This document shows, piece after piece, positions 1-5,826 of a DNA stretch of 9,932 bases. This DNA comes from CAZRHH01 sp964599885 (GTDB lineage: Bacteria > Chloroflexota > Dehalococcoidia > DSTF01 > JACRBR01). The notes under the pieces were generated by a model. That model saw only the letters and a list, made by a program, of their open reading frames with translations. It made no database searches and had not been told where the DNA came from. Within the stretch, counting starts at the first letter, position 1, and every line of letters starts with the position of its first letter. Location of the stretch: NCBI GenBank assembly GCA_964599885.1, contig CAZRHH010000096.1, positions 1 to 9,932 on the forward strand. Reading direction: 5' to 3'. The position numbers were made by a program, and so were the translations under genes.

Positions 1-2
1 CG

Positions 3-371
3 GTCGGCGGGCGCGTCGCGGGCGCGATGTTTGCCGTCTACGTCGCGGTGGATCAGTCGTACGACCGCACGCAGATCTTCGCGATCGCGGTGGCCGTCGC
101 GGCGCTGGTGTCATTGGCGCCGCTGCCCGGGACGGTGCGGACGTGGCTGATGGGGCTCGGCGCGTCCGTCGTGTTCTTCGCCGGAGCGCTGTTTTGGGCG
201 CAAGATGCCGGCAAAGCGATGCTCGCCGCCGGCGCGATCGCCGCGCTGGGCGCCGTGCTCGATGCGCACCGCGCAGATGGCCGCATCGACGCGCCGGTCT
301 CGGCGTTCTTTGTGGGCGCCGCCGTCACCGTCGCCGCGATCGCCGTAATCGTGCTGACCGTCGAAGGTTAG
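3..371 (+). CDS. Multi-pass membrane protein, C-terminal part (5' partial)
   Basis: I do not recognise the family. The frame is open to the left edge of the window (VGGRVAGA precedes the first ATG at 27), and the glycine-rich stretch before that ATG continues smoothly into a hydrophobic segment. The gene therefore probably starts outside the window, although ATG 27 (114 aa) remains possible. Counting from that ATG, hydrophobic spans lie at about residues 1-9, 17-34, 40-58, 63-78 and 90-112. They are rich in Ala/Val/Gly and separated by short charged loops (DQSYDRTQ, HRADGRID). No catalytic or binding motif is visible. The gene ends at TAG 369-371, facing the archaellin-like gene. It is an integral membrane protein of unknown role. 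Confidence 0.6.
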   Translation, partial: VGGRVAGAMFAVYVAVDQSYDRTQIFAIAVAVAALVSLAPLPGTVRTWLMGLGASVVFFAGALFWAQDAGKAMLAAGAIAALGAVLDAHRADGRIDAPVSAFFVGAAVTVAAIAVIVLTVEG

Positions 372-420
372 CCGCGCGACGGCGACCGGTTCGCGGGCTC
401 AGCCGCTAGTCCGAGCGGGT

Positions 421-463
421 GCAGGGCGCAGCGCCTGCCGGGGGTCTGGAGGTGTCCCCCAGA
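421..463. repeat. Tandem GC hairpins in convergent intergenic gap 372-552
   Basis: The 181-nt gap between two convergent genes holds two adjacent inverted repeats. The first is GCAGG/CCTGC (421-438) with a bulged inner pair. The second is CTGGaGG-TGT-CCcCCAG (446-462), which competes with an alternative GGGGG/CCCCC pairing (440-444 with 456-460). No U-tract follows on either strand, so an intrinsic terminator is not demonstrated. The GGGGGTCTGG..GTGTCCCCCAGA layout resembles a repeat I recall from Chloroflexota genomes; that is memory, not a search. The rest of the gap shows nothing I can name. Confidence 0.45.
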
Positions 464-552
464 TGACGCTCTCAGCTTAAGAAAGCAGCGGATGCGTTAG
501 CAGACGCTGCGTTGCCCCGAGGGCCCGCCAGCGTTCGTGCGCTGCGGACTCG

Positions 553-1143
553 CTAATAGAGCGAGATCACCCGATCGAGCGGTTCGCCCGCGGGGAGCGT
601 GCGCCGCGCCGAAACGTAGAGCCCCTCCGGTGGCCGCACTTCGATCGTGAACGTGCCACCGGATGTGCGCACTCGCCGCAGATCGACGATGATCTGCGCC
701 ATCTCCCCGGTCTCGAGCAGGTCGTCGCCGTCGCCCGTGATCCAGTCGACGCTGTAGGGGACATCGTTCGCGATCGCGCGGTCGTCGATGTATCGCACGA
801 CGGTGCGTTCGTCCTCGTCCGACGGCCCGAGTTGCACCGGCCATTCGCCAACCGTCGTGCCGACGTCGAGCAGCACGAACGTCAGCCGCTCGCCATCGGT
901 CCGCGCGATGACCGGCCCGCGCAACTCAATGCCGGAGCTGCTGCGTCGCACCGCGGAGTACGCCGCGTCGCTGAACTGGTCCGTGCTCACCTTTCCCGCG
1001 CCGACCATCGCCGCGCTGATCGCTGACGCGACGACCAGCGGCCCGGCGATTAGCAGCCCGACATGCAGGCTGGCGATCCCGCTCTCCGCGTGCAGCCAGT
1101 TGAGGCAGTAAAATCTGAGAAGTGAAAGGTGGGGGATGCGCAC
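553..1143 (-). CDS. Archaellin / archaeal type IV pilin-like protein
   Basis: This 196-aa protein has the architecture of an archaellin: a short basic leader (residues 1-19), then GIASL (22-26) and one hydrophobic helix (about 28-50), then a beta-rich head. The diagnostic part is the C-terminal half: V-V-x-Y-I-D-D (115-121), VDWITGDGDDLLETGEMAQI (132-151), FTIEVRPPEG (165-174), and an end of the type RT-x-P-x8-LY (181-196). These match the YxD, W..GD.D.xLE.GE, FTxEVKPP and RTTP motifs of archaellins, including those known in Chloroflexota. Such subunits are processed by a prepilin-type peptidase and assembled into a rotating filament or pilus. The start is GTG 1143, because GGAGG sits 6 nt upstream and a leader of normal length follows; an upstream in-frame ATG at 1239 would add 32 arginine-rich residues. 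Oddities are the missing Glu of the usual GLETA motif (here SLHVG) and Pro35 inside the helix. No archaellum motor or peptidase gene is in the window. Confidence 0.8.
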   Translation of the reverse strand: MRIPHLSLLRFYCLNWLHAESGIASLHVGLLIAGPLVVASAISAAMVGAGKVSTDQFSDAAYSAVRRSSSGIELRGPVIARTDGERLTFVLLDVGTTVGEWPVQLGPSDEDERTVVRYIDDRAIANDVPYSVDWITGDGDDLLETGEMAQIIVDLRRVRTSGGTFTIEVRPPEGLYVSARRTLPAGEPLDRVISLY

Positions 1144-1149
1144 AGCCGG

Positions 1150-1154
1150 CCTCC
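1150..1154 (-). promoter_or_regulatory. Shine-Dalgarno GGAGG deciding the archaellin GTG start
   Basis: On the minus strand GGAGG is followed by a 6-nt spacer (CCGGCT) and then GTG at 1143. This is the best ribosome-binding site in front of any candidate start of this gene, and it selects a 196-aa product with a 19-21 residue leader. Confidence 0.65.
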
Positions 1155-1302
1155 GGAGGGCGCGGCTCAATGATCGTTCGCGCCCGGCGAGCCCGCGACC
1201 ATTGCGGCGCGAAAGCTCGTCTGCTGATCCGAACGTCAAGCACCGTGGCGCGTTGCCGGCGGCGGGACCGCGGCGTCAAGAAGCGAATCTGACTCTGGAG
1301 AG

Positions 1303-1354
1303 AGTTGGAAATTGGGAGATGGGGTTCCAGGTTACTAGGTTTCTAGGTTCTGGC
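1303..1354. repeat. Low-complexity GGTTCTAGG-type repeat
   Basis: A compositionally distinct stretch in the 1144-1427 gap: short GGAAATTGGGAGATGG-like units are followed by near-repeats of GGTTxCTAGG (GGTTACTAGG, GGTTTCTAGG, GGTTCTGG). The 12-mer TTCTAGGTTCTG recurs exactly at about 9552-9563. It looks like an expanded short-unit repeat rather than coding sequence. The remainder of the gap holds only the Shine-Dalgarno region of the archaellin gene and GC-rich flank. Confidence 0.55.
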
Positions 1355-1423
1355 GCCTGCGCCACAACGAAAGCGGCCGCTGCGAGCCGGAGTGCGGCAT
1401 CGGCAACGGCCGGAAGTGTGCGA

Positions 1424-1498
1424 TGGGGCCGGCGAGGGGATTCGAACCCTTGACCTGCTGTTTACGAAACAGCTGCTCTACCACTGAGCTACGCCGGC
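1424..1498 (-). tRNA. tRNA-Thr(CGT)
   Basis: The minus strand folds into a complete cloverleaf. The acceptor stem GCCGGCG/CGCCGGC has 7 perfect pairs. The D arm is GCTC-AGTGGTA-GAGC. The anticodon arm is GCTGT-TTCGTAA-ACAGC with anticodon CGT, reading ACG (Thr). The variable loop is AGGTC and the T arm is AAGGG-TTCGAAT-CCCCT. A CCA end appears encoded (1424-1426 on the complement). Two irregularities are an A-C mismatch in the second pair of the T stem and C as the discriminator base, where A or U is usual for threonine tRNAs. The structure without CCA spans 1427-1498. Confidence 0.95.
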
Positions 1499-1504
1499 GT
1501 GCTG

Positions 1505-1526
1505 GCGCCTCGCACTGGCGAGGCGC
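1505..1526 (-). repeat. Strong hairpin in the tRNA leader / cyclase 3' flank
   Basis: Perfect 9-bp inverted repeat GCGCCTCGC-ACTG-GCGAGGCGC lying between the stop of the cyclase gene (1564) and the 5' end of the tRNA (1498). No U-tract follows, so it could be a rho-independent-like stop for the cyclase transcript, a tRNA leader hairpin, or both. Confidence 0.5.
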
Positions 1527-1530
1527 GGGC

Positions 1531-1536
1531 AGTATA
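1531..1536 (-). promoter_or_regulatory. Candidate -10 box of the tRNA-Thr promoter
   Basis: TATACT on the minus strand matches the sigma-70 consensus TATAAT at five of six bases. It lies 32 nt before the tRNA 5' end, so transcription would start just inside or before the 9-bp hairpin. No good -35 box is seen 16-18 nt upstream (best candidate CTGATC/TGATCT), so support rests on the -10 alone. Confidence 0.35.
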
Positions 1537-1563
1537 GCGAATGACGCGTGTGGAGATCAGTAC

Positions 1564-2877
1564 CTATTGGCCCGTGGCCGTGCGAACCGCGAACACCCGG
1601 ACGGCATCCTCAATCCCCTTCAGCGTATGCTCGCCGCGATCCTCGAACGTCACGCCCGACGACGTGCGGGCAAGATCGCGCACCGTCTGCGATACGAGGA
1701 TCTCTCCCGGCTCGCAGAGCCCGCAGATGCGCGATGCGATGTTCACCGCGCCGCCGTAGACGTTGTTCTCTTCGCGGATCACGTCGCCGGCGTGCAGGCC
1801 AACGTGCAACCGCAATTCGCCTTTGGCGCTCACTTCGACGCATCGCCGTGCGGCGTCGACCGCCTGTGCGGCGGACGTGAACACGGCCATCACGCCATCG
1901 CCTAATACCTTCCCCTCGATCGGCGTACCGCCTGCTTCGCCGATGATCGATCGCAGCGAAGCATCGAGGTCGCGTGCCTTCGCGCGGAACCCGGCGTCCC
2001 CTAGTCGCTCGGTGAGCGCCGTCGAGTCGACGATGTCGGTGAAGAGGATAGCCGTCATGCCGGAGGGGAGCGCCGTCGCCTGGTGCCGGTGCTGTTCGCC
2101 GCCGAGAAACAGAATGAGCTCGCGGGCGTAGTCGTCGGTCGAGACAAGACGTGCGCCTGGGATGCGTGTCGCAAGCGGGCGGATGAAGTCCGCCGTGACA
2201 TATCCCGACGTGTCGCGCACCACGAGCGTGGGCACCGATATACCGGGAAGCGCATCGAGAAGGTCGATCTTCCGCGACTCTTCGACGAAAGCGAGAAGCG
2301 CGGTGGGTGACATAGAACTGCGAAACAGCGCAGCCGTCCTCTCCGCTCCGGCCGCATCGCCGAATCCCCGGATAGCGCTTGCCAGCGTCAGCGTAAAGAA
2401 CTCCCATTGTTCCTCCGCCATGCCACGCAGGCCGATGAGGGCGCGCATCGCGGGAATCGTCTCGTAGTACGCGGATCCGGAGGCGAACGCGTTGACAAGA
2501 ATGAGGTGTGAAACGCGCTCGGGGTGCTGGAGACTATAGAGAATCGCCTGCGGGCCGCCCTGGCCGAACCCGCAAAGGGCGAAGCGTTCGAGCGCCGCGT
2601 GATCGACCACGGCCTCGAGATCCCGCAAACGTGCCTCTGGGGAGAAGTCGGTCACGTCGCGATCTGACGAACCCATGCCCCGGCCGTCGTAGATGACGAC
2701 GCGCCGCCCCGATGCAACGACGGTATCGACAGTTGTGCGCGTCTCGGCGTTGTGGGTGTACCAGTGGATATCGCCCCAGATGTTCGACGCGTACACCAGC
2801 GGCGCGCCCTCGCCCATGACGGAGTAGGCGATGTTCACGCCGTCACTGGTTCGCGCGTACTGAATCTGCGGCTCCAC
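1564..2877 (-). CDS. Alpha/beta-hydrolase-like domain fused to class III adenylate cyclase
   Basis: Signalling fusion of about 437 aa, converting ATP to cAMP and probably cytoplasmic. The layout resembles the mycobacterial Rv1900c type. Residues here are numbered from an upstream in-frame GTG at 2931 (455 aa). I prefer GTG 2877, which starts MEPQIQYARTSDGVNIAY, because relatives begin there and a TATATA box lies between the two; neither start has a clear Shine-Dalgarno. The N-terminal alpha/beta fold spans about 20-280. Its nucleophile elbow reads G-F-G-Q-G (121-125), so the serine is replaced by Gly123, and the usual late catalytic His is absent (STDDYARELILFLG, 264-277). The cyclase domain spans about 290-450. 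Metal ligands are Asp299 (FTDIVDST) and Asp345 (KVLGDG), purine-contact Lys is 341, and transition-state Asn397 and Arg401 lie in VNIASR. The position normally Asp before VYG is Asn390. I infer an active cyclase with a ligand-sensing or structural pseudo-hydrolase. Confidence 0.88.
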   Translation of the reverse strand: MEPQIQYARTSDGVNIAYSVMGEGAPLVYASNIWGDIHWYTHNAETRTTVDTVVASGRRVVIYDGRGMGSSDRDVTDFSPEARLRDLEAVVDHAALERFALCGFGQGGPQAILYSLQHPERVSHLILVNAFASGSAYYETIPAMRALIGLRGMAEEQWEFFTLTLASAIRGFGDAAGAERTAALFRSSMSPTALLAFVEESRKIDLLDALPGISVPTLVVRDTSGYVTADFIRPLATRIPGARLVSTDDYARELILFLGGEQHRHQATALPSGMTAILFTDIVDSTALTERLGDAGFRAKARDLDASLRSIIGEAGGTPIEGKVLGDGVMAVFTSAAQAVDAARRCVEVSAKGELRLHVGLHAGDVIREENNVYGGAVNIASRICGLCEPGEILVSQTVRDLARTSSGVTFEDRGEHTLKGIEDAVRVFAVRTATGQ

Positions 2878-2912
2878 AACCGGAAGTATGTGGGATCGGC
2901 GGTAGGAGCGGC

Positions 2913-2918
2913 TATATA
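2913..2918 (-). promoter_or_regulatory. Candidate -10 box upstream of the cyclase fusion
   Basis: TATATA on the minus strand stands out in GC-rich surroundings, about 36 nt before the preferred GTG start at 2877. TTGAGC lies 20 nt further upstream, longer than the usual 17-18 nt spacing. It supports the shorter start but is weak. Confidence 0.25.
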
Positions 2919-3028
2919 GAATGAACGGCACGGCCGCCGCTCAAGCGAGTCTGTACCCTATGTCTTAGCGGGAGGCCGTTCGCCGGACGCGCGTGACCGG
3001 TCGCCCCGAATCAAGGAGCCACACGAAC

Positions 3029-3073
3029 ATGAAATTTTTTTGGTGGCGTCGTGCGGCGACCGTTGCGAGCTAG
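3029..3073 (+). CDS. Possible 14-aa small ORF (MKFFWWRRAATVAS)
   Basis: A very short frame preceded by AAGGAG at 3013-3018 with a 10-nt spacer to ATG. It is aromatic and basic (Phe-Phe-Trp-Trp-Arg-Arg) and ends at TAG 3071-3073, overlapping in CTAG the stop codon of the lipoprotein gene on the other strand. It sits in the 2878-3069 gap between two minus-strand genes. It could be a real micro-peptide, a decayed gene start, or chance; nothing but the ribosome site and the codon run supports it. Confidence 0.2.
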   Translation: MKFFWWRRAATVAS

Positions 3074-3894
3074 AATCGCGACCAGTCGCAGGCGCGTGCC
3101 GCCTCTTCCCCGTCGTCGGACAACGCCGCGCGGACCAGCCGCAGCGCGTCGTCCTGAGGGAGTCCGTCCAGCCAGTCGCACGGGTTGCCCTCCGGTACGC
3201 TGATGGCGCCGTCCCGGACGTAGTACTTCCCGACCGGGTAGACCGCCCAATAGCCCCCGTTGGTTCTACTCTGGGCCAGCAGCAGCACATCGTCTCCGCG
3301 AAGAAGCACCGGATCTCCTTTGAAGATCTCGATGACGCCGCCGTTCTGGGCTGTCGGGCCGCCTCTCTGGTACAGCGTGATCTCCCCGCGTGCATCTCCC
3401 TTCAGCATGCTATCGACGGTCAGTGTCGTTTCGGTTGTCGGGAGCGAGTCGCCCTCGGCGATCGTGAACTCCGTCTTCGTCACGTGCGCGGTGACGACGA
3501 GGTCGGCTCGTTGGAGCGCGTCATTGAAGGTCTTGGGATGGAGCCCATCGAGGTGCGAGACGGCCAGCATCGGCAAATTGCTGGGGTCGCAACCGGATGC
3601 GAGGAGCGCCCTCGTCGACTCAAAACGCTGCTTGCGCGCCTGATCGATCTCCGCCATGCGGGTTGAGTCCGGCCTGAGATCCGGCGGGAGCGGCGTCTGC
3701 CGTTGGTCCGGCGCAACAGTCGGCACCGGCGTGTACGTCGGTCCGCGCACGCAGGTCGCGCTCACTGCCTCCGCCGGCCGATCCTGCACGGCCGCTGGAG
3801 TACTCGATCCGCACGCGACGATCGTGATCACTCCCGCGGCCGCTGCGACCGCGGCGATGAAGACGATGCCGGCGGAAAAGACCGTTCGTTGCAT
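3070..3894 (-). CDS. Secreted lipoprotein of unknown function
   Basis: 274-aa protein with a lipoprotein signal peptide: short N-region (MQRT), hydrophobic core at about 8-26 and lipobox I-V-A-C with Cys28 as the lipidated residue. A Pro/Thr-rich linker (about 50-75) follows, then a helical segment (about 79-100). A beta-rich domain begins ADLVVTAHVTKTEF (about 130-143) and continues with TLTVDSMLKGDARGEITL and RGDDVLLLAQ. This ADxVVxAxV...V.S.LKGD pattern recurs in uncharacterised secreted bacterial proteins. The C-terminus has two CDW triplets (239-241 and 269-271); with Cys48 and Cys102 these give four possible disulfide cysteines. ATG 3894 is chosen because the signal peptide starts directly there, although no strong ribosome site is seen. 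It is divergent from the dehydrogenase across a 137-nt gap (3895-4031) in which I see no clear regulatory site. It is probably surface-anchored; substrate and role are unknown. Confidence 0.75.
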   Translation of the reverse strand: MQRTVFSAGIVFIAAVAAAAGVITIVACGSSTPAAVQDRPAEAVSATCVRGPTYTPVPTVAPDQRQTPLPPDLRPDSTRMAEIDQARKQRFESTRALLASGCDPSNLPMLAVSHLDGLHPKTFNDALQRADLVVTAHVTKTEFTIAEGDSLPTTETTLTVDSMLKGDARGEITLYQRGGPTAQNGGVIEIFKGDPVLLRGDDVLLLAQSRTNGGYWAVYPVGKYYVRDGAISVPEGNPCDWLDGLPQDDALRLVRAALSDDGEEAARACDWSRF

Positions 3895-4017
3895 GCTGTG
3901 ACGATAGCCGATGCGAACGACCGATGGTCAACCCGAAGCTCCCCTACTCGCATTGCCGCCACTCACCGACATCTGTAGGTTGGTACCGCGCCGGATACTC
4001 CACGCCAGCCCACATTA

Positions 4018-4023
4018 GAGGAG
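4018..4023 (+). promoter_or_regulatory. Shine-Dalgarno GAGGAG deciding the SDR start
   Basis: GAGGAG lies 8 nt before ATG 4032. It rules out the in-frame ATG at 3924, which would add 36 residues not typical of the family. Confidence 0.7.
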
Positions 4024-4031
4024 CACCTCAC

Positions 4032-4874
4032 ATGAAAACCTTCACCGGCCGCGTCGCCGTCGTTACCGGCGCTGCTAGCGGCATCGGGCGCGCGATGGCG
4101 GAGCGGTTTGCGGCTGAGGGGATGCGGGTTGTGCTGGCCGACGTCGAGCAGAAGGCGCTCGACCAGGCCGAGCGCGAGATGACGGCAGCCGGCGCGACGA
4201 TACTGGCGCTGCGCACCGACGTCTCGAAAGTGGCCGACCTGGAGGCGCTGGCGGCGAAAACGATCGAGCGCTTCGGCGCCGTACACATCGTCTGCAACAA
4301 CGCTGGCGTTGGCGGCGGTGGCGCGTCGTGGGACGAGCCGCTCGCCGACTGGGAGTGGGTGCTCGGCGTCAATCTCTGGGGCGTCATTCACGGCGTGCGC
4401 ACGTTCGTGCCGATCATGCTGCGCGGCGGCGGCGAGGGCCATATCGTCAACACCGCGTCCGTCGCCGGGCTGATCGCCGGCGCCGCGGGGACGTCGTACA
4501 CCGTGAGCAAATTCGGCGTCGTCGCCCTATCGGAGTGCCTGCACCATGAACTGCTCGCCGCGTCGGACGGGAAGATCAAGGTCTCCGTCCTTTGCCCCGC
4601 GCTGACGAACACCAACATCCTCGAGGCCGGGCGGAACCGTCCCGGCGGCCCACCGCCGCCGCCCGCTGAGGGTACGCCCGAAAAGATGTTCGTCGACATG
4701 ATGCGCGACATCTTTCGTGGCGGCATGCCTCCGTCCGAGGTCGCGCAGCAGGTGTTCGACGCGATCGTCGCCGAACGCTTCTACATCCTCACGCATCCGG
4801 AGCACAACCCGAGACTGCAGGCGCGCGCCGAGGCGATCGTCAACGGCGATGCGCCTCCGACGATGATCGGCTAG
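4032..4874 (+). CDS. Short-chain dehydrogenase/reductase (SDR family)
   Basis: 280-aa NAD(P)-dependent oxidoreductase of the classical SDR family, cytoplasmic, substrate unknown. The Rossmann dinucleotide motif is TGAASGIG (12-19). Asp37 at the end of the second strand suggests NAD(H) preference. DVS (63-65) contacts the adenine ring, and NNAG (89-92) is the structural motif. The catalytic set is Asn114, Ser143, Tyr156 and Lys160 (YTVSK), all present. A Gly-rich loop (94-97) and a Pro-rich segment (GGPPPPP, around 205-211) in the substrate-lid region are slightly unusual. Length is about 30 aa above the minimal 250-aa family. The C-terminal part (ERFYILTHPEHNPRLQARAEAIV) resembles SDRs annotated as alcohol or hydroxysteroid-like dehydrogenases, but this does not fix the substrate. 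The stop overlaps by 4 nt the stop of the convergent methyltransferase gene. Confidence 0.93.
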   Translation: MKTFTGRVAVVTGAASGIGRAMAERFAAEGMRVVLADVEQKALDQAEREMTAAGATILALRTDVSKVADLEALAAKTIERFGAVHIVCNNAGVGGGGASWDEPLADWEWVLGVNLWGVIHGVRTFVPIMLRGGGEGHIVNTASVAGLIAGAAGTSYTVSKFGVVALSECLHHELLAASDGKIKVSVLCPALTNTNILEAGRNRPGGPPPPPAEGTPEKMFVDMMRDIFRGGMPPSEVAQQVFDAIVAERFYILTHPEHNPRLQARAEAIVNGDAPPTMIG

Positions 4875-5692
4875 GCACCTGCTCTGTTCTCGGTTCTCTG
4901 CTCATTGTTCGAATCCGGCTTGATCGCGCGGGTTGCGAAGTACCCCGGCAGGTACTTCGCCGTCACGCTCGCGTGATGCGGCGCTTCCGCGAACGACGTG
5001 ATCACGAACCCCGCGTCGAGCTGCCCGCCGATCTGCTCCGTCATGCTGTGGCTGTATTCGAGCGGCGCATCCGCCCCGAAAGCCGCACGCTCATCGGCCG
5101 AAAGATGCGTGAGATCGCTGTACGGCAGCGCGTGCCGTACGACGAGCTCTCCGCGATCCTCCGCCGCGCGGTCGAAGATGTAGATGTCGGGGTTGAGGAA
5201 GCCGGACAGCAACGCGCCGCCCTGCCGCAGGATGCGAAAGCACTCGCGCCACACCAGCCGCAGCTCCGGGCAGAACAGATTCGACACGGGATGGAACACG
5301 AGATCGAAGCTCGAGTCATCGAACGCGCTGAGATCGCGCATGTCGCCGAGCATCGTGCGCAGCTCCAGCCCGTCGCGATCAGCGACAAGCTGATCCTGCG
5401 CGAGCTGCTTCGGCGAGTTGTCGAACACGGTGACGTTCGCGCCGGCGGCCGCCAGCACCGGCGCTTGCTGCCCGCCTCCCGATGCCAGGCACAACACATC
5501 GGCGCCGCGCAGATCGTCCGGAAACCACGCGCGCGCCACCGGCTCGTAGCCGATCAGCACCACCGACCAATCGCCGCCACGAGCGCGTGCGATCACAGCC
5601 GCGCCCACCGGCTGCGACCACTCGTTGCCTGCCTCGACCTGCCGATCCCAAGCCGCCCTGTTATGCGCAACAGGATCGATACTGTCATTCAT
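4871..5692 (-). CDS. Class I SAM-dependent methyltransferase
   Basis: 273-aa cytoplasmic methyltransferase; the methyl acceptor cannot be told. After a helical N-terminus (HNRAAWDRQVEAGNEW, 10-25), motif I is VLCLASGGG (66-74) and the acidic SAM-ribose residue is Asp91 (VTVFDNS). GDMRD (116-120) fits the adenine-contact region, FDLVFHP (129-135) is motif IV-like, and LRQGGALLSGF (155-165) is post-motif strand 5. The Gly-Gly-Gly-Gln-Gln form of motif I recurs in a family of uncharacterised bacterial methyltransferases. ATG 5692 has only a weak ribosome site (AAGG). The last 12 or so residues (NNEQRTENRAGA) are translated from a GGTTCT/TCTCTGC-type repeat at 4875-4916 and are not part of the fold, so the original C-terminus probably lay near IKPDS. 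It converges on, and overlaps by 4 nt, the dehydrogenase gene. Confidence 0.9.
   Translation of the reverse strand: MNDSIDPVAHNRAAWDRQVEAGNEWSQPVGAAVIARARGGDWSVVLIGYEPVARAWFPDDLRGADVLCLASGGGQQAPVLAAAGANVTVFDNSPKQLAQDQLVADRDGLELRTMLGDMRDLSAFDDSSFDLVFHPVSNLFCPELRLVWRECFRILRQGGALLSGFLNPDIYIFDRAAEDRGELVVRHALPYSDLTHLSADERAAFGADAPLEYSHSMTEQIGGQLDAGFVITSFAEAPHHASVTAKYLPGYFATRAIKPDSNNEQRTENRAGA
4875..4916. repeat. GGTTCT/TCTCTGC repeat forming the methyltransferase tail
   Basis: Short-unit repeat (TGTTCTCGGTTCTCTGCTC on the plus strand) immediately after the dehydrogenase stop. Its complement is read as EQRTENRA at the methyltransferase C-terminus. Related copies are at about 9457-9495 and 9533-9566. 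Confidence 0.6.
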
Positions 5693-5708
5693 CGCGCAAC
5701 CTTAGCAC

Positions 5709-5723
5709 GGAGAGCCGCTCTCC
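5709..5723. repeat. Perfect inverted repeat upstream of the methyltransferase
   Basis: GGAGAG-CCG-CTCTCC, 17 nt before the methyltransferase ATG on the minus strand, in the untranslated leader or operator position. It could be an operator for a dimeric regulator or a leader hairpin; no evidence separates these. Confidence 0.4.
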
Positions 5724-5727
5724 CCTC

Positions 5728-5750
5728 GTAGCGAAGGAGCTTCAGCTCCG
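5728..5750. repeat. GTAGC..GGAGCTTCAGCTCCG palindromic repeat, copy 1
   Basis: GTAGC, three variable bases, then the near-perfect palindrome GGAGCTTCAGCTCCG. The same arrangement recurs at 8280-8302 with 20 of 23 positions identical. It lies in the 160-nt gap 5693-5852 together with the inverted repeat at 5709 and the 21-mer at 5827. Confidence 0.65.
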
Positions 5751-5826
5751 TCAGGCTCACGACCGGCCGCAACCCGTCGTCGCTTGCTCGGTGCCGCACG
5801 TCGTCCGCGATCAGTCCGTCCCTATA

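Noticed and set aside
421..463. Hairpins 421-463 as an intrinsic terminator
   Set aside because: No U-tract follows on either strand, so they were kept only as a repeat/hairpin.
1423..1905. 160-aa plus-strand ORF beginning MGPARGFEPLTCCLRNSC
   Set aside because: It is the reverse-strand translation of the tRNA-Thr gene (GFEPLTC and TELRRR are typical of this artefact) running on into the antisense of the cyclase gene.
1610..2407. 265-aa minus-strand ORF
   Set aside because: Out-of-frame shadow within the cyclase fusion, Arg-rich and without motifs.
3924..4031. N-terminal extension of the dehydrogenase to ATG 3924
   Set aside because: The strong GAGGAG site and the normal SDR N-terminus place the start at 4032.
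4973..5731. 252-aa plus-strand ORF
   Set aside because: Antisense shadow of the methyltransferase, whose motifs are clear; the ORF is rich in Arg/His/Ala, as expected of a high-GC shadow.
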